Positions 9,701-21,235 of a DNA stretch of 64,000 nucleotides are shown here, one piece after another. The stretch is from Balanoglossus misakiensis (lineage: Eukaryota; Hemichordata), in contig CM082578.2 of the NCBI GenBank assembly GCA_040954595.2, forward strand, positions 1,054,001-1,118,000. Direction: 5' to 3'. Numbering within the stretch: position 1 is the first letter of the stretch; each line of letters begins with the position of its first letter. A program made the position numbers and the translations under genes. A model generated the notes under the pieces. It did no database searches. It was given only the letters and a program-made list of their open reading frames with translations, and had not been told where the DNA came from.

Positions 9701-12700
9701 AAGTATCACAGATACTTTTTTCTGCTGGAAAACAGGATAAGGCTTAAATCCTGACCCCTGTATGACCTAACCTTCTGGCATTCTCATTAGAATGTGCTCA
9801 GACAAATCTCACATCTGAGTGAAATTTTCTTTAAAAATCATTTCCACTATTTACCAATATCAAGTCCAAGTACGATAGGCACACATGTATGAATTTGCAC
9901 AGACATACACAAATACACGGACACCCCAACATCTACTGTGTACAAACAAATAAGGCTTCAGTCCTGACCCTGTATGACCCGACATTTTCCCATTGACGTT
10001 GCAATGAACTCAGCCAAATCTGAATAAAATTTCACTTCAAAATCATTCCCACCAGTTAGCAATATCAAACCCAAGTACAACGATAGGCATACATGTATGA
10101 ATTTGCAAAGACATAAACAAATACACAGACACCCCAACATCTACTGTGTACAAACAAATAAGGCTTCAGTCCTGACCCTGTATGACCTGACATTTTCCTA
10201 TTTATATTGCAATGAACTCAGCCAAATCAGAATAAAATTCACTTCAAAATCATTCCCACCAGTTAGCAATACCAAGTCCAAGTACAATGATAGGCATACA
10301 TGTATGAATTTGCACAGACATAAACAAATACACGGACACCCCAACATCTACTGTGTACAAACAAATAAGGCTTCAGTCCTGACCCTGTATGACCTGACAT
10401 TTTCCTATTTACATTGCAATGAACTCAGCCAAATCTGAATAAAATTTCACTTCAAAATCATTCCCACCAGTTAGCAATATCAAGTCCAAGTACAATGATA
10501 GGCATACATGTATGAATTTGCAAAGACATAAACAAATACACGGACACCCCAACATCTACTGTGTACAAACAAATAAGGCTTCAGTCCTGACCCTGTATGA
10601 CCCGACATTTTCCCATTTACGTTGCAATGAACTCAGCCAAATCTGAATAAAATTTCACTTCAAAATCATTCCCACCAGTTAGCAATATCAAGTCCAAGTA
10701 CAATGATAGGCATACATGTATGAATTTGCAAAGACATAAACAAATACACGGACACCCCAACATCTACTGTGTACAAACAATTAAGGCTTCAGTCCTGACC
10801 CTGTATGACCCGACATTTTCCTATTTACATTGCAATGAACTCAGCCAAATCAGAATAAAATTTCACTTCAAAATCATTCCCACCAGTTAGCAATATCAAG
10901 TCCAAGTACAATGATAGGCATACATGTATGAATTTGCAAAGACATAAACAAATACACGGACACCCCAACATCTACTGTGTACAAACAAATAAGGCTTCAG
11001 TCCTGACCCTGTATGACCCGACATTTTCCTATTTACATTGCAATGAACTCAGCCAAATCAGAATAAAATTTCACTTCAAAATCATTCCCACCAGTTAGCA
11101 ATATCAAGTCCAAGTACAATGATAGGCATACATGTATGAATTTGCAAAGACATAAACAAATACACGGACACCCCAACATCTACTGTGTACAAACAAATAA
11201 GGCTTCAGTCCTGACCCTGTATGACCCGACATTTTCCCATTTACGTTGCAATGAACTCAGCCAAATCTGAATAAAATTTCACTTCAAAATCATTCCCACC
11301 AGTTAGCAATATCAAGTCCAAGTACAATGATAGGCATACATGTATGAATTTGCAAAGACATAAACAAATACACGGACACCCCAACATCTACTGTGTACAA
11401 ACAAATAAGGCTTCAGTCCTGACCCTGTATGACCCGACATTTTCCTATTTACATTGCAATGAACTCAGCCAAATCAGAATAAAATTTCACTTCAAAATCA
11501 TTCCCACCAGTTAGCAATATCAAGTCCAAGTACAATGATAGGCATACATGTATGAATTTGCAAAGACATAAACAAATACACGGACACCCCAACATCTACT
11601 GTGTACAAACAAATAAGGCTTCAGTCCTGACCCTGTATGACCCGACATTTTCCCATTTACGTTGCAATGAACTCAGCCAAATCTGAATAAAATTTCACTT
11701 CAAAATCATTCCCACCAGTTAGCAATATCAAGTCCAAGTACAATGATAGGCATACATGTATGAATTTGCAAAGACATAAACAAATACACGGACACCCCAA
11801 CATCTACTGTGTACAAACAAATAAGGCTTCAGTCCTGACCCTGTATGACCTGACATTTTCCTATTTACATTGCAATGAACTCAGCCAAATCAGAATAAAA
11901 TTTCACTTCAAAATCATTCCCACCAGTTAGCAATATCAAGTCCAAGTACAATGATAGGCATACATGTATGAATTTGCAAAGACATAAACAAATACACGGA
12001 CACCCCAACATCTACTGTGTACAAACAAATAAGGCTTCAGTCCTGACCCTGTATGACCCGACATTTTCCTATTTACATTGCAATGAACTCAGCCAAATCA
12101 GAATAAAATTTCACTTCAAAATCATTCCCACCAGTTAGCAATATCAAGTCCAAGTACAATGATAGGCATACATGTATGAATTTGCAAAGACATAAACAAA
12201 TACACGGACACCCCAACATCTACTGTGTACAAACAAATAAGGCTTCAGTCCTGACCCTGTATGACCCGACATTTTCCTATTTACATTGCAATGAACTCAG
12301 CCAAATCAGAATAAAATTTCACTTCAAAATCATTCCCACCAGTTAGCAATATCAAGTCCAAGTACAATGATAGGCATACATGTATGAATTTGCAAAGACA
12401 TAAACAAATACACGGACACCCCAACATCTACTGTGTACAAACAAATAAGGCTTCAGTCCTGACCCTGTATGACCCGACATTTTCCTATTTACATTGCAAT
12501 GAACTCAGCCAAATCAGAATAAAATTTCACTTCAAAATCATTCCCACCAGTTAGCAATATCAAGTCCAAGTACAATGATAGGCATACATGTATGAATTTG
12601 CAAAGACATAAACAAATACACGGACACCCCAACATCTACTGTGTACAAACAAATAAGGCTTCAGTCCTGACCCTGTATGACCCGACATTTTCCCATTTAC

Positions 12701-15290
12701 GTTGCAATGAACTCAGCCAAATCTGAATAAAATTTCACTTCAAAATCATTCCCACCAGTTAGCAATATCAAGTCCAAGTACAATGATAGGCATACATGTA
12801 TGAATTTGCAAAGACATAAACAAATACACGGACACCCCAACATCTACTGTGTACAAACAAATAAGGCTTCAGTCCTGACCCTGTATGACCCGACATTTTC
12901 CTATTTACATTGCAATGAACTCAGCCAAATCAGAATAAAATTTCACTTCAAAATCATTCCCACCAGTTAGCAATATCAAGTCCAAGTACAATGATAGGCA
13001 TACATGTATGAATTTGCAAAGACATAAACAAATACACGGACACCCCAACATCTACTGTGTACAAACAAATAAGGCTTCAGTCCTGACCCTGTATGACCCG
13101 ACATTTTCCCATTTACGTTGCAATGAACTCAGCCAAATCTGAATAAAATTTCACTTCAAAATCATTCCCACCAGTTAGCAATATCAAGTCCAAGTACAAT
13201 GATAGGCATACATGTATGAATTTGCAAAGACATAAACAAATACACGGACACCCCAACATCTACTGTGTACAAACAAATAAGGCTTCAGTCCTGACCCTGT
13301 ATGACCTGACATTTTCCTATTTACATTGCAATGAACTCAGCCAAATCAGAATAAAATTTCACTTCAAAATCATTCCCACCAGTTAGCAATATCAAGTCCA
13401 AGTACAATGATAGGCATACATGTATGAATTTGCAAAGACATAAACAAATACACGGACACCCCAACATCTACTGTGTACAAACAAATAAGGCTTCAGTCCT
13501 GACCCTGTATGACCCGACATTTTCCTATTTACATTGCAATGAACTCAGCCAAATCAGAATAAAATTTCACTTCAAAATCATTCCCACCAGTTAGCAATAT
13601 CAAGTCCAAGTACAATGATAGGCATACATGTATGAATTTGCAAAGACATAAACAAATACACGGACACCCCAACATCTACTGTGTACAAACAAATAAGGCT
13701 TCAGTCCTGACCCTGTATGACCTGACATTTTCCTATTTATATTGCAATGAACTCAGCCAAATCAGAATAAAATTTCACTTCAAAATCATTCCCACCAGTT
13801 AGCAATATCAAGTCCAAGTACAATGATAGGCATACATGTATGAATTTGCAAAGACATAAACAAATACACGGACACCCCAACATCTACTGTGTACAAACAA
13901 ATAAGGCTTCAGTCCTGACCCTGTATGACCCGACATTTTCCCATTTACGTTGCAATGAACTCAGCCAAATCTGAATAAAATTTCACTTCAAAATCATTCC
14001 CACCAGTTAGCAATATCAAGTCCAAGTACAATGATAGGCATACATGTATGAATTTGCAAAGACATAAACAAATACACGGACACCCCAACATCTACTGTGT
14101 ACAAACAAATAAGGCTTCAGTCCTGACCCTGTATGACCTGACATTTTCCTATTTATATTGCAATGAACTCAGCCAAATCAGAATAAAATTTCACTTCAAA
14201 ATCATTCCCACCAGTTAGCAATATCAAGTCCAAGTACAATGATAGGCATACATGTATGAATTTGCAAAGACATAAACAAATACACGGACACCCCAACATC
14301 TACTGTGTACAAACAAATAAGGCTTCAGTCCTGACCCTGTATGACCCGACATTTTCCCATTTACGTTGCAATGAACTCAGCCAAATCAGAATAAAATTTC
14401 ACTTCAAAATCATTCCCACCAGTTAGCAATATCAAGTCCAAGTACAATGATAGCCATACATGTATGAATTTGCAAAGACATAAACAAATACACGGACACC
14501 CCAACATCTACTGTGTACAACCAAATAAGGCTTCAGACCCGACCCTGTATGACCCGACATTTTCCTATTTACGTTGCAATGAACTCAGCAAAATCTGAAT
14601 AAAATTTCACTTCAAAATCATTCCCACCAGTTAGCAATATCAAGTCCAAGTACAATGATAGCCATACATGTATGAATTTGCAAAGACATAAACAAATACA
14701 CGGACACCCCAACATCTACTGTGTACAACCAAATAAGGCTTCAGACCCGACCCTGTATGACCCGACATTTTCCTATTTACGTTGCAATGAACTCAGCAAA
14801 ATCTGAATGAAATTTCCTTACAAAACCATTTCTACTAGTTACCAATATAAAGTCCCAGTACAATGACAAGCATGCATGCATACATACATAGACAAACAGA
14901 TACATACACACTAAAGTATTCACAGATACCCTTGAACCCTGCCCTCTGTATAACGTTACATTCTGGCATTTTCGTTGCAATGTGCTCAGACACATCTGAG
15001 ATAAATTTTCTTCAAAAATCATTTCCACTAGTTAGCAAAATAAAGTCCCACTACAATGACATACAGACATGCATGCATACAGACAGATAGACAAACAGAT
15101 ACACACACACACACAAACAGTATTCACAAACACCCTTCTTCCCTTCTGAAAAACCTGATTAGGTTTAAATCCGGACCCCTGTATGACCTTACATTGTGCC
15201 ATTTTCATTGCAATGTGCTCAGACAAATCTGAGATAAATTTTCTTTAAACAAATTTACACTAGTTACCAATATAAAGTCCCACTTCAATG
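9700..15290. repeat. 208-bp satellite array (about 24 homogeneous units plus decayed edge units)
   Basis: A head-to-tail tandem repeat with a 207-208-bp period. The marker GATAGGCATACATGTATG starts at 10,082, 10,289, 10,497, 10,705, 10,913, 11,121 and onward to about 14,660. Core units from about 9,874 to 14,870 are almost identical and fall into a few variants: type A with CCTATTTACATTG and CAAATCAGAAT, type B with CCCATTTACGTTG and CAAATCTGAAT, and intermediates. The flanking units at 9,700-9,870 and 14,870-15,290 are clearly diverged but resemble each other. The 208-bp period is not a multiple of three and the array contains no long frame, so it is non-coding. It lies on the 5' side of the Helentron gene. 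Tandem repeats are known inside Helentron-derived elements in other animals, but membership here is inferred from adjacency only. Confidence 0.95.
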
Positions 15291-15299
15291 ACGAGAATG

Positions 15300-15348
15300 C
15301 ATGCATACATACATACATACATACATACATACATACATACACACAATA

Positions 15349-15379
<31 letters not shown>

Positions 15380-15440
15380 AATACATACATACATGTATAC
15401 ATACATATCAACATACATACATATATACATTACATATATT
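15300..15440. repeat. (ACAT)n-rich microsatellite
   Basis: Interrupted runs of ACAT/TACA tetranucleotides directly follow the last decayed satellite unit. The apparent minus-strand frame made of MYVCMYV-like repeats here is a translation artefact of the simple repeat. Confidence 0.93.
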
Positions 15441-16167
15441 GGAATGTTTCTGACTTTATGTATGACATAAAACACTTGAGCACTTCTACTAAATTAGTAA
15501 CACTCACCTCGAGACTGACATATATTTCGACAGCGAAAAACTGTGAAGAAAATGGACAAAATTATTAAAATAACCCATAAACTATATTGTATAATCAAAC
15601 CAGTACAGCACACTAGCCAACAAAAAACAACTCTTCCTCGGTTCCATTATGAATATGTAACAATACAGAAAAGTATCCTTTTTGACAGAACAACAAATTC
15701 AGATCTCAAACAACCGCGAAAAGTTCTGCACAGGTTAGCAAATTACAACATCACATTGGCACTAAAATATACCATATCATAGCAGCTACATTGTACACTG
15801 CTTCATGATATCGAACTACACACGTACATTTTGTAGCAATAACCCCAACTGTCCAGTATTAGTCTTCAAGAAATACAACACAAACAAGCAAAGTATGTGC
15901 TCCCAACATACATTAAATATTCCATTATAGACTTCCACCAGCCAGATGCCAATTTCTTTCCCAAAATACACCTTACCTGAACAATGCTACAGGAATGCAT
16001 CCACCAATGCGATTCACCTTTAGCCACAAAAGAAACATGTACTTTGGTGTACTACAAATTTCTTTATTACCAATCATAACATTGAACAGATTTGAAATAT
16101 TAGAATTGACCGCGTTCGTTACATTCAAGTATTATACATAATATACACGGCCACAGACTCAGTCAAA
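15441..16167. other. Intergenic, nothing recognised
   Basis: AT-rich sequence. A short open frame (15,543-15,782, +) starts without a clear promoter and has no recognisable domain. I do not call it a gene. Confidence 0.4.
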
Positions 16168-16611
16168 CAATCTGATCAAAATCAGATGTAGTGTTGGGCG
16201 CCGTCTTTACCTTTACTGTTTCTTGGCTATTCTGTTCGGAAGGGACGCCCACACTACATCTGAACCTATGCCATAGGAGATCTCGTATAAATCTCACGCT
16301 TTCTCAAGCCAATCAGAGCGATCGTTAGAGAAAAAAACTGGCGGTGTGGAAAAACAAACGAACTTGAACAATATAAACCAGTTTCCAGCGCGTGGCGTGC
16401 GCGTGGCCAGTTCCAAAGCGTCGGGAAAGCCGCTCTGTGATTGGTCGAATGGATCCATTCGCCAGAAGGAGATCTTCTATGGCATAGGTTCAGATGTAGT
16501 GTGGCGCGTACACCGAGACAGCAAGACAGAGAACAGAACAGCCCTGGCAAACACAGGAACAGAACAGCCGAAGACAGCGCCAAAACTGTACATCTGATTT
16601 TAATCAGATTG
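16168..16611. mobile_element. Foldback/MITE-like element with nested inverted repeats
   Basis: The ends are inverted copies: CAATCTGATCAAAATCAGAT at 16,168 and its reverse complement with one change at 16,592-16,611. Similarity continues inward for roughly 120 bp, including CACTACATCTGAACCTATGCCATAG (left) against its inverted counterpart near 16,480. Each arm also contains its own smaller inverted repeat (CAGATGTAGTGT...ACACTACATCTG). CCAATCAG and CTGATTGG occur symmetrically inside. No open frame suggests a transposase, so the element is non-autonomous. A target duplication is not clear. Confidence 0.7.
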
Positions 16612-17460
16612 CCACTCAACCTACATAATTAAGCACTTGTATGGAGGGATCCATGTGCAGAGAGGGGAATTTGGATGTACCGAACTGCTGATGCTTATAT
16701 TACTTCCCGAAACAATATCCAACATCTTCTAAAAAACTTGCTAAAAATTCTGGCGCTATTGTCTATGTCTGAAACAGTCCGTGACCTCTGAACCGATATG
16801 GGTACATGGTCACCGCCATCTTGAAATACTGAACACACTCGACGATCGCGACGAGTGAAAACAAAACCTCAAAAATACCACTCTTGAATATTTAAAATCA
16901 TACTACCACTGCAAAAACTAGAACAACATAATCGACACCGTCAAGTGTGAACACATTTAAACCCCCGACTCAGTGACTTATACCATGTTTAATATTGCAT
17001 GCATATCATACTCACCAGTTAAGTGTCCACTACCCTTCCTATACAGATTCGTTTTCAAATATAATTTACATGTAATCTGCTCCTTGCCTCTCAAGAGGGC
17101 GCTGTCGTCTACGGTACCTATTAAGGATGTATCATGCAGCACTCCTTTGCACTTTCTCGATGTGAATGATATCAGTCTGTCTGTATGTGTGGATGCCACA
17201 CAGTGGGAGCGTATTCCACCATTGGTCTTACAAGGGATTTATATTACTTTCTCCTTCATCGAGTGGGAACTAATTTAAAGATTTCTACAAAGAAATCCCA
17301 GAGATTCGTTTACTTAGCCTTGTTACAAATGGAATTAATATATTCATACCAATTAAGCCCAGATGTCAAGATACAACCAGGAATTTTTTCTGAGATTTTA
17401 TGTTTTACTATTTTCCCGTCTAAATTTTAATAATAAGTAACTGGTCTGCCTTTTAGGCAA
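16612..17460. other. Intergenic, nothing recognised
   Basis: No credible coding region. A YY1-like CGCCATCTTG occurs near 16,812 amid some CpG (ACGATCGCGACG), which could belong to a TATA-less promoter, but no exon could be attached to it. Confidence 0.35.
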
Positions 17461-18075
17461 ATTATATTACACGAAACAACGAAACCCGAAACAACGACAA
17501 CGCGAAACAGGCTATGTGGAAGCGAGGATTATGCAATAGGAGTGTTGGGAAAGTAAACCAATTATAAAGTGTAACGTTTTATTTCCCTTGCCATTTATAA
17601 ACATTCATTTGTATTTTAATAGTTGATTATTCTTTTCGTTGAAAAATATTCTAAAATGAAAAGGGAAGTTACATAAAGAAAAAAGCATATGCCGCCGTTT
17701 TGATGATTGTACCCTATTTCAATAATGGTATCGACTAAGTTAACGCATTGCAGAACAACTGCTCCCGCTTATACTTACATGTCCACACGAAGCAATACAC
17801 TTTTGGCGGGTTGAAATTTCTCTAAGAAACATCACCAGGTTGAAAATAATTCGGATAACTACAACAAAAAACACAATGAATGAAAATATTACGCAGGGTG
17901 CATGACTACAAATACGTTTCTGAAACTTCTTTGGGATAATTTATGATTTATAATAAAACGTTACACTTTAAATTTGGTTTACTTTCCCAACACCCCTATT
18001 GCATAGTCCTCGCTTCCAATTACCCCAGTTTACTTTACTGTTTCGCGGTTTCATTGTTTATTTCGTGGAATATAA
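17461..18075. mobile_element. Foldback element, about 615 bp
   Basis: The left arm (about 17,461-17,590) and right arm (about 17,945-18,075) are inverted copies. GGAAGCGAGGATTATGCAAT with the following GTTGGGAAAGTAAACC on the left is mirrored by ATTGCATAGTCCTCGCTTCC preceded by GGTTTACTTTCCCAAC on the right. The arms include an outer TATATTACACGAAA/TTTCGTGGAATATA pair. The about 350-bp centre has no transposase-like frame, so this is a non-autonomous element. Confidence 0.75.
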
Positions 18076-18990
18076 CTAGCCTACGTTTTCTAGTAACCGA
18101 AAGCACTGAACATTTGTCATATATGGTGACCATTTACGATGTTTAAATCGGCTTACGATCTGGTCAAATAATATTGTAACTAACGATTTTCCAACACTTA
18201 TTTCAGAATGTTTGATTTTCCAAGTCTTTCCAACAGTAATTTCCAAATCCAGGAGCGTACGGTACGAATCCTGAATGAATTAGAATGAATAAGCTAAGCC
18301 ACAATTTCCGAATATATAATAATGAACAATGACGACAACCTCTAACAACAGAGCAATACGACTTTGGGTAAAGTCCACAATTACGCCTATAGCAATATTA
18401 GTATACATGAAGTATTGTCCGACTTAACACTTCTCGGTGCCTTCTTCCTACACATACGCCTACATATCTACTCTACATTACAATTGTTCAATAACAAACC
18501 TGGCAACCAACCACACTTTGGCTACATCTTAAATACCTCAATTTAATTTCCACGAAACATATTTACATGTACACTGTTCAATGTTATCATTCAATATAGA
18601 CATGGACAGGGATATCTAATGTCTGGTAGCTGGCAAAAAAACCTGGCTACTTTGCCCGTTTTTGTCGTCTGCTTTATTCAAATACCTACCTGTATCTAAA
18701 TTAACCATCCTTCAACCATTTCCCCCGAAGTCCTTAATAAATCGGCAATTCTCAATACTTGGTTCTCCAATTAGTTCTTGTTGATATTGAATGTTTACGT
18801 GGAGCGAACCTTATGTTGTGCATTGAAATATTTATCAACTTTATTTGTTTGCTTGTAGATAAAGCTGATAAAGACGGTACGCCTATTTAACGTTGATGTT
18901 GGCCCGACTTTTAACTATGCGCAAGGTTGCGACTGTAGAAAAAGTTCATACACCTTGTGCATGCACACCGAGACTTATGGCGCGACGTAC
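18076..18990. other. Intergenic, nothing recognised
   Basis: AT-rich and stop-dense. No repeat or domain could be assigned. Confidence 0.4.
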
Positions 18991-19000
18991 ACCATCACCT

Positions 19001-19018
19001 CCCCCCCCCCCCCCCCCC
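19001..19018. repeat. Poly-C tract
   Basis: A run of 18 consecutive C residues follows CCATCACCT. Homopolymer length is likely to be variable and error-prone in assembly. Confidence 0.9.
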
Positions 19019-19311
19019 GTTTAGTGGATATTCAGAGACACGATGGCTGCAGGTTCTTTGAATTACGGAGTAAACTGTTAAAGTATGGGCTGTGGTGGGT
19101 TGCACGTTGCACCACGTGGGCTTCAGAATTGTGCGTCCACTATAATTATGTATTATAAAAAGGTACAAAATAAAAAAAAATCTGAATATGTCATTTTCAA
19201 GTCAGGTTGTGTTAAAATACGTACGCACGTATTGTTATTGGGGTATGCCCTAGTGCGACCTAGTAGTAGGCCATTGAGACCAATGTGTATAGGTACGGTC
19301 GGAGTGATTGG

Positions 19312-19887
19312 AATCCGTGGCACATTTCGGCCAACCAATAAACCGATTTGCAACTTCAAAAAAGGAAATTGAAAAAATGCTAAATGTTAATTTTCAAATT
19401 GTTTCTTCATCGTAATTATTAAATTATAGGCCTATTTTCTAATTACAAATTCTTCGTCCGAGATTGACAAATGGGAAATTGGTATATACTGCTGTGAGGA
19501 TGGCACTTTGCGGCCATTCAAATTTCCCTCCGACGAACGTCATTTCCAACAATTCACTATTTCCGTTTTCCCAATTTTCAATTTACAACAAATCTATTTA
19601 TCCTAATGAAGGGGGGGGGAGCTGATAGTATCAATCTTTTGCCTAGGAATGCATTAAATTGTTACACTTGTTTTCGCGGGAAACTTCTTACCATGCATAA
19701 TGTAACGATCATACAAAGAACACAAAAATCCTCTGTGCACGAAACCATTATTTTTTAGAGAGGGCCGATGAGATCGGAGGGTGAACATGTGTATTTGAAT
19801 AATATAGCACGCATAGCATAGAGACCTTTTTTTCCTTTTTTGAAGTTGCAAATCGGTTTATTGGTTGGCCGAAATGTGCCACGGATT
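19312..19887. repeat. Perfect 57-bp inverted repeat around a 462-bp spacer
   Basis: Positions 19,312-19,368 (beginning AATCCGTGGCACATTTCGG) are reverse-complementary base for base to 19,831-19,887. The spacer has no open frame of interest. Perfect identity over 57 bp implies a recent origin or gene conversion, as expected for the ends of a foldback transposon. Confidence 0.85.
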
Positions 19888-20856
19888 GATTGGACTATCG
19901 GATAGGACCAGCACACAAACACGTTAAACTGAGTTGAAAGGTGCTTTATTCAACTGTAACACAACTAACTCTGTCAACATCAAACGGGTGAGAGACACGA
20001 ATCGAAGTACAGCGTGAGAAAGCGTGGTGAAAGTTACAAAAAACTGATACAATCGATCACGTCACCGGACGGTCGGAAATACACCGTGAAATGATTGACA
20101 TGACATGATTACCAAGAATTCATTCCCGACACGTCGATGCTGCTACATTTGTGCTATGGCATACCAATTTTGTTATGACAATTTCCGGTACTTTGTGGAA
20201 TACTACCAACTCGGACGGATGAACAAAAATCCGTTTTGGCTTCATGTCTAAGAACGGTTCGAACTTTCAAAAAATTATAAATGCCCTTTCCAAATGGAAA
20301 CTTTCATAAATACTCGCGCACGCACGTAATTCAAATAATTTTACATTGTCATTTCGGTACACCCGACTTCATGAGCTGAGCGGTGAGAGAACGTCTTCCG
20401 TCAAATCCAGTTATTCCCATGGAAATGTTTCTTTTGATATTTTGCGATGATACGAAATAGACCCTCGCCCATTTATCATGGCGCGGAGTACTAATAGAGA
20501 GTTAACGGGATATGATCTTATATATACCCCAATAAAAGATTAATTTCCAAAATACATTTGAAAAACATTTATAAAATTTATGTTTTCTCGACGATTGATC
20601 TCAAATGCACATACACGAAATACCATAATCAAAAGCAAAGTGTACTTTTTATAGCCCTATACACTATTCCTGATATCCGAGGCAGAAACGGTGCATTAAA
20701 TACAGCGAGCTGATATTTTTTGTTTATAATATTTGTCGTTTCCTACAACGTTCGCTTCTTCTAAACGACAACATGAATATTCATGATTATTTGTGAACGA
20801 ATGAGATTGCTTCAATCAGATTTCACTCTCAGAATCCACTAAATATTCATGACCAG
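19888..20856. other. Upstream region of the OB-fold gene
   Basis: No open frame. Moderately CpG-containing sequence precedes the promoter of the plus-strand gene starting near 20,890. Several ATTCAT/ATGAAT motifs and a CAATCAG box lie within 100 bp of the TATA box. Confidence 0.4.
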
Positions 20857-20863
20857 TATATAA
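20857..20863 (+). promoter_or_regulatory. TATA box of the OB-fold gene, with initiator and 5'UTR intron
   Basis: TATATAA is followed about 34 nt later by TCACTT (20,891-20,896), an initiator-like motif. A non-coding first exon would end at 21,018 (CAACTG|GTAAGT). The next exon begins at 21,218 after a pyrimidine tract and TTTACAG, 18 nt before the start codon. The spacing of all parts fits one promoter and a 5'UTR intron of about 200 bp. Confidence 0.6.
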
Positions 20864-21235
20864 ACTAAACCGCACCCCCAAATGTCTGGCTCACTTGACA
20901 TGACTTTCTGGAAGAAGCCACTTCAGAAGTTCTCAAAAAGCGATACGATCTTCAGGACGACGGTTGGTGCGGTGTGTAGGCCTACAGTAGTAGTATAAAC
21001 AGGGACATAGTTCAACTGGTAAGTACCGACTTTATAATATAATAATGATCTGAGGGGGTTGATGTATACTCAAGATTTTTAAAATCGTACAAAAATGAAT
21101 AATTGCTCTGTTACAATTTACATCATGTTTCAAAAATAAGCCCCGATCAAAAATTTCATTCCCATTTTTTTCTTCTCAACACCATCATTAATTTACCTTT
21201 ACTCTATTCCTTTACAGTAAACAGTTCAACCGAAA

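Noticed and set aside
9958-10438. Open frames across satellite units as a repeat protein gene
   Set aside because: They exist only where two units happen to be 207 bp long; the usual 208-bp unit breaks the frame, and both strands look equally open.
9700-15290. Regular repeat could be taken for a CRISPR array
   Set aside because: The whole 208-bp unit is repeated with no unique spacers, in an animal genome; it is a satellite.
15260-15475. Minus-strand frame of MYVCMYV-like repeats
   Set aside because: Translation of the ACAT microsatellite.
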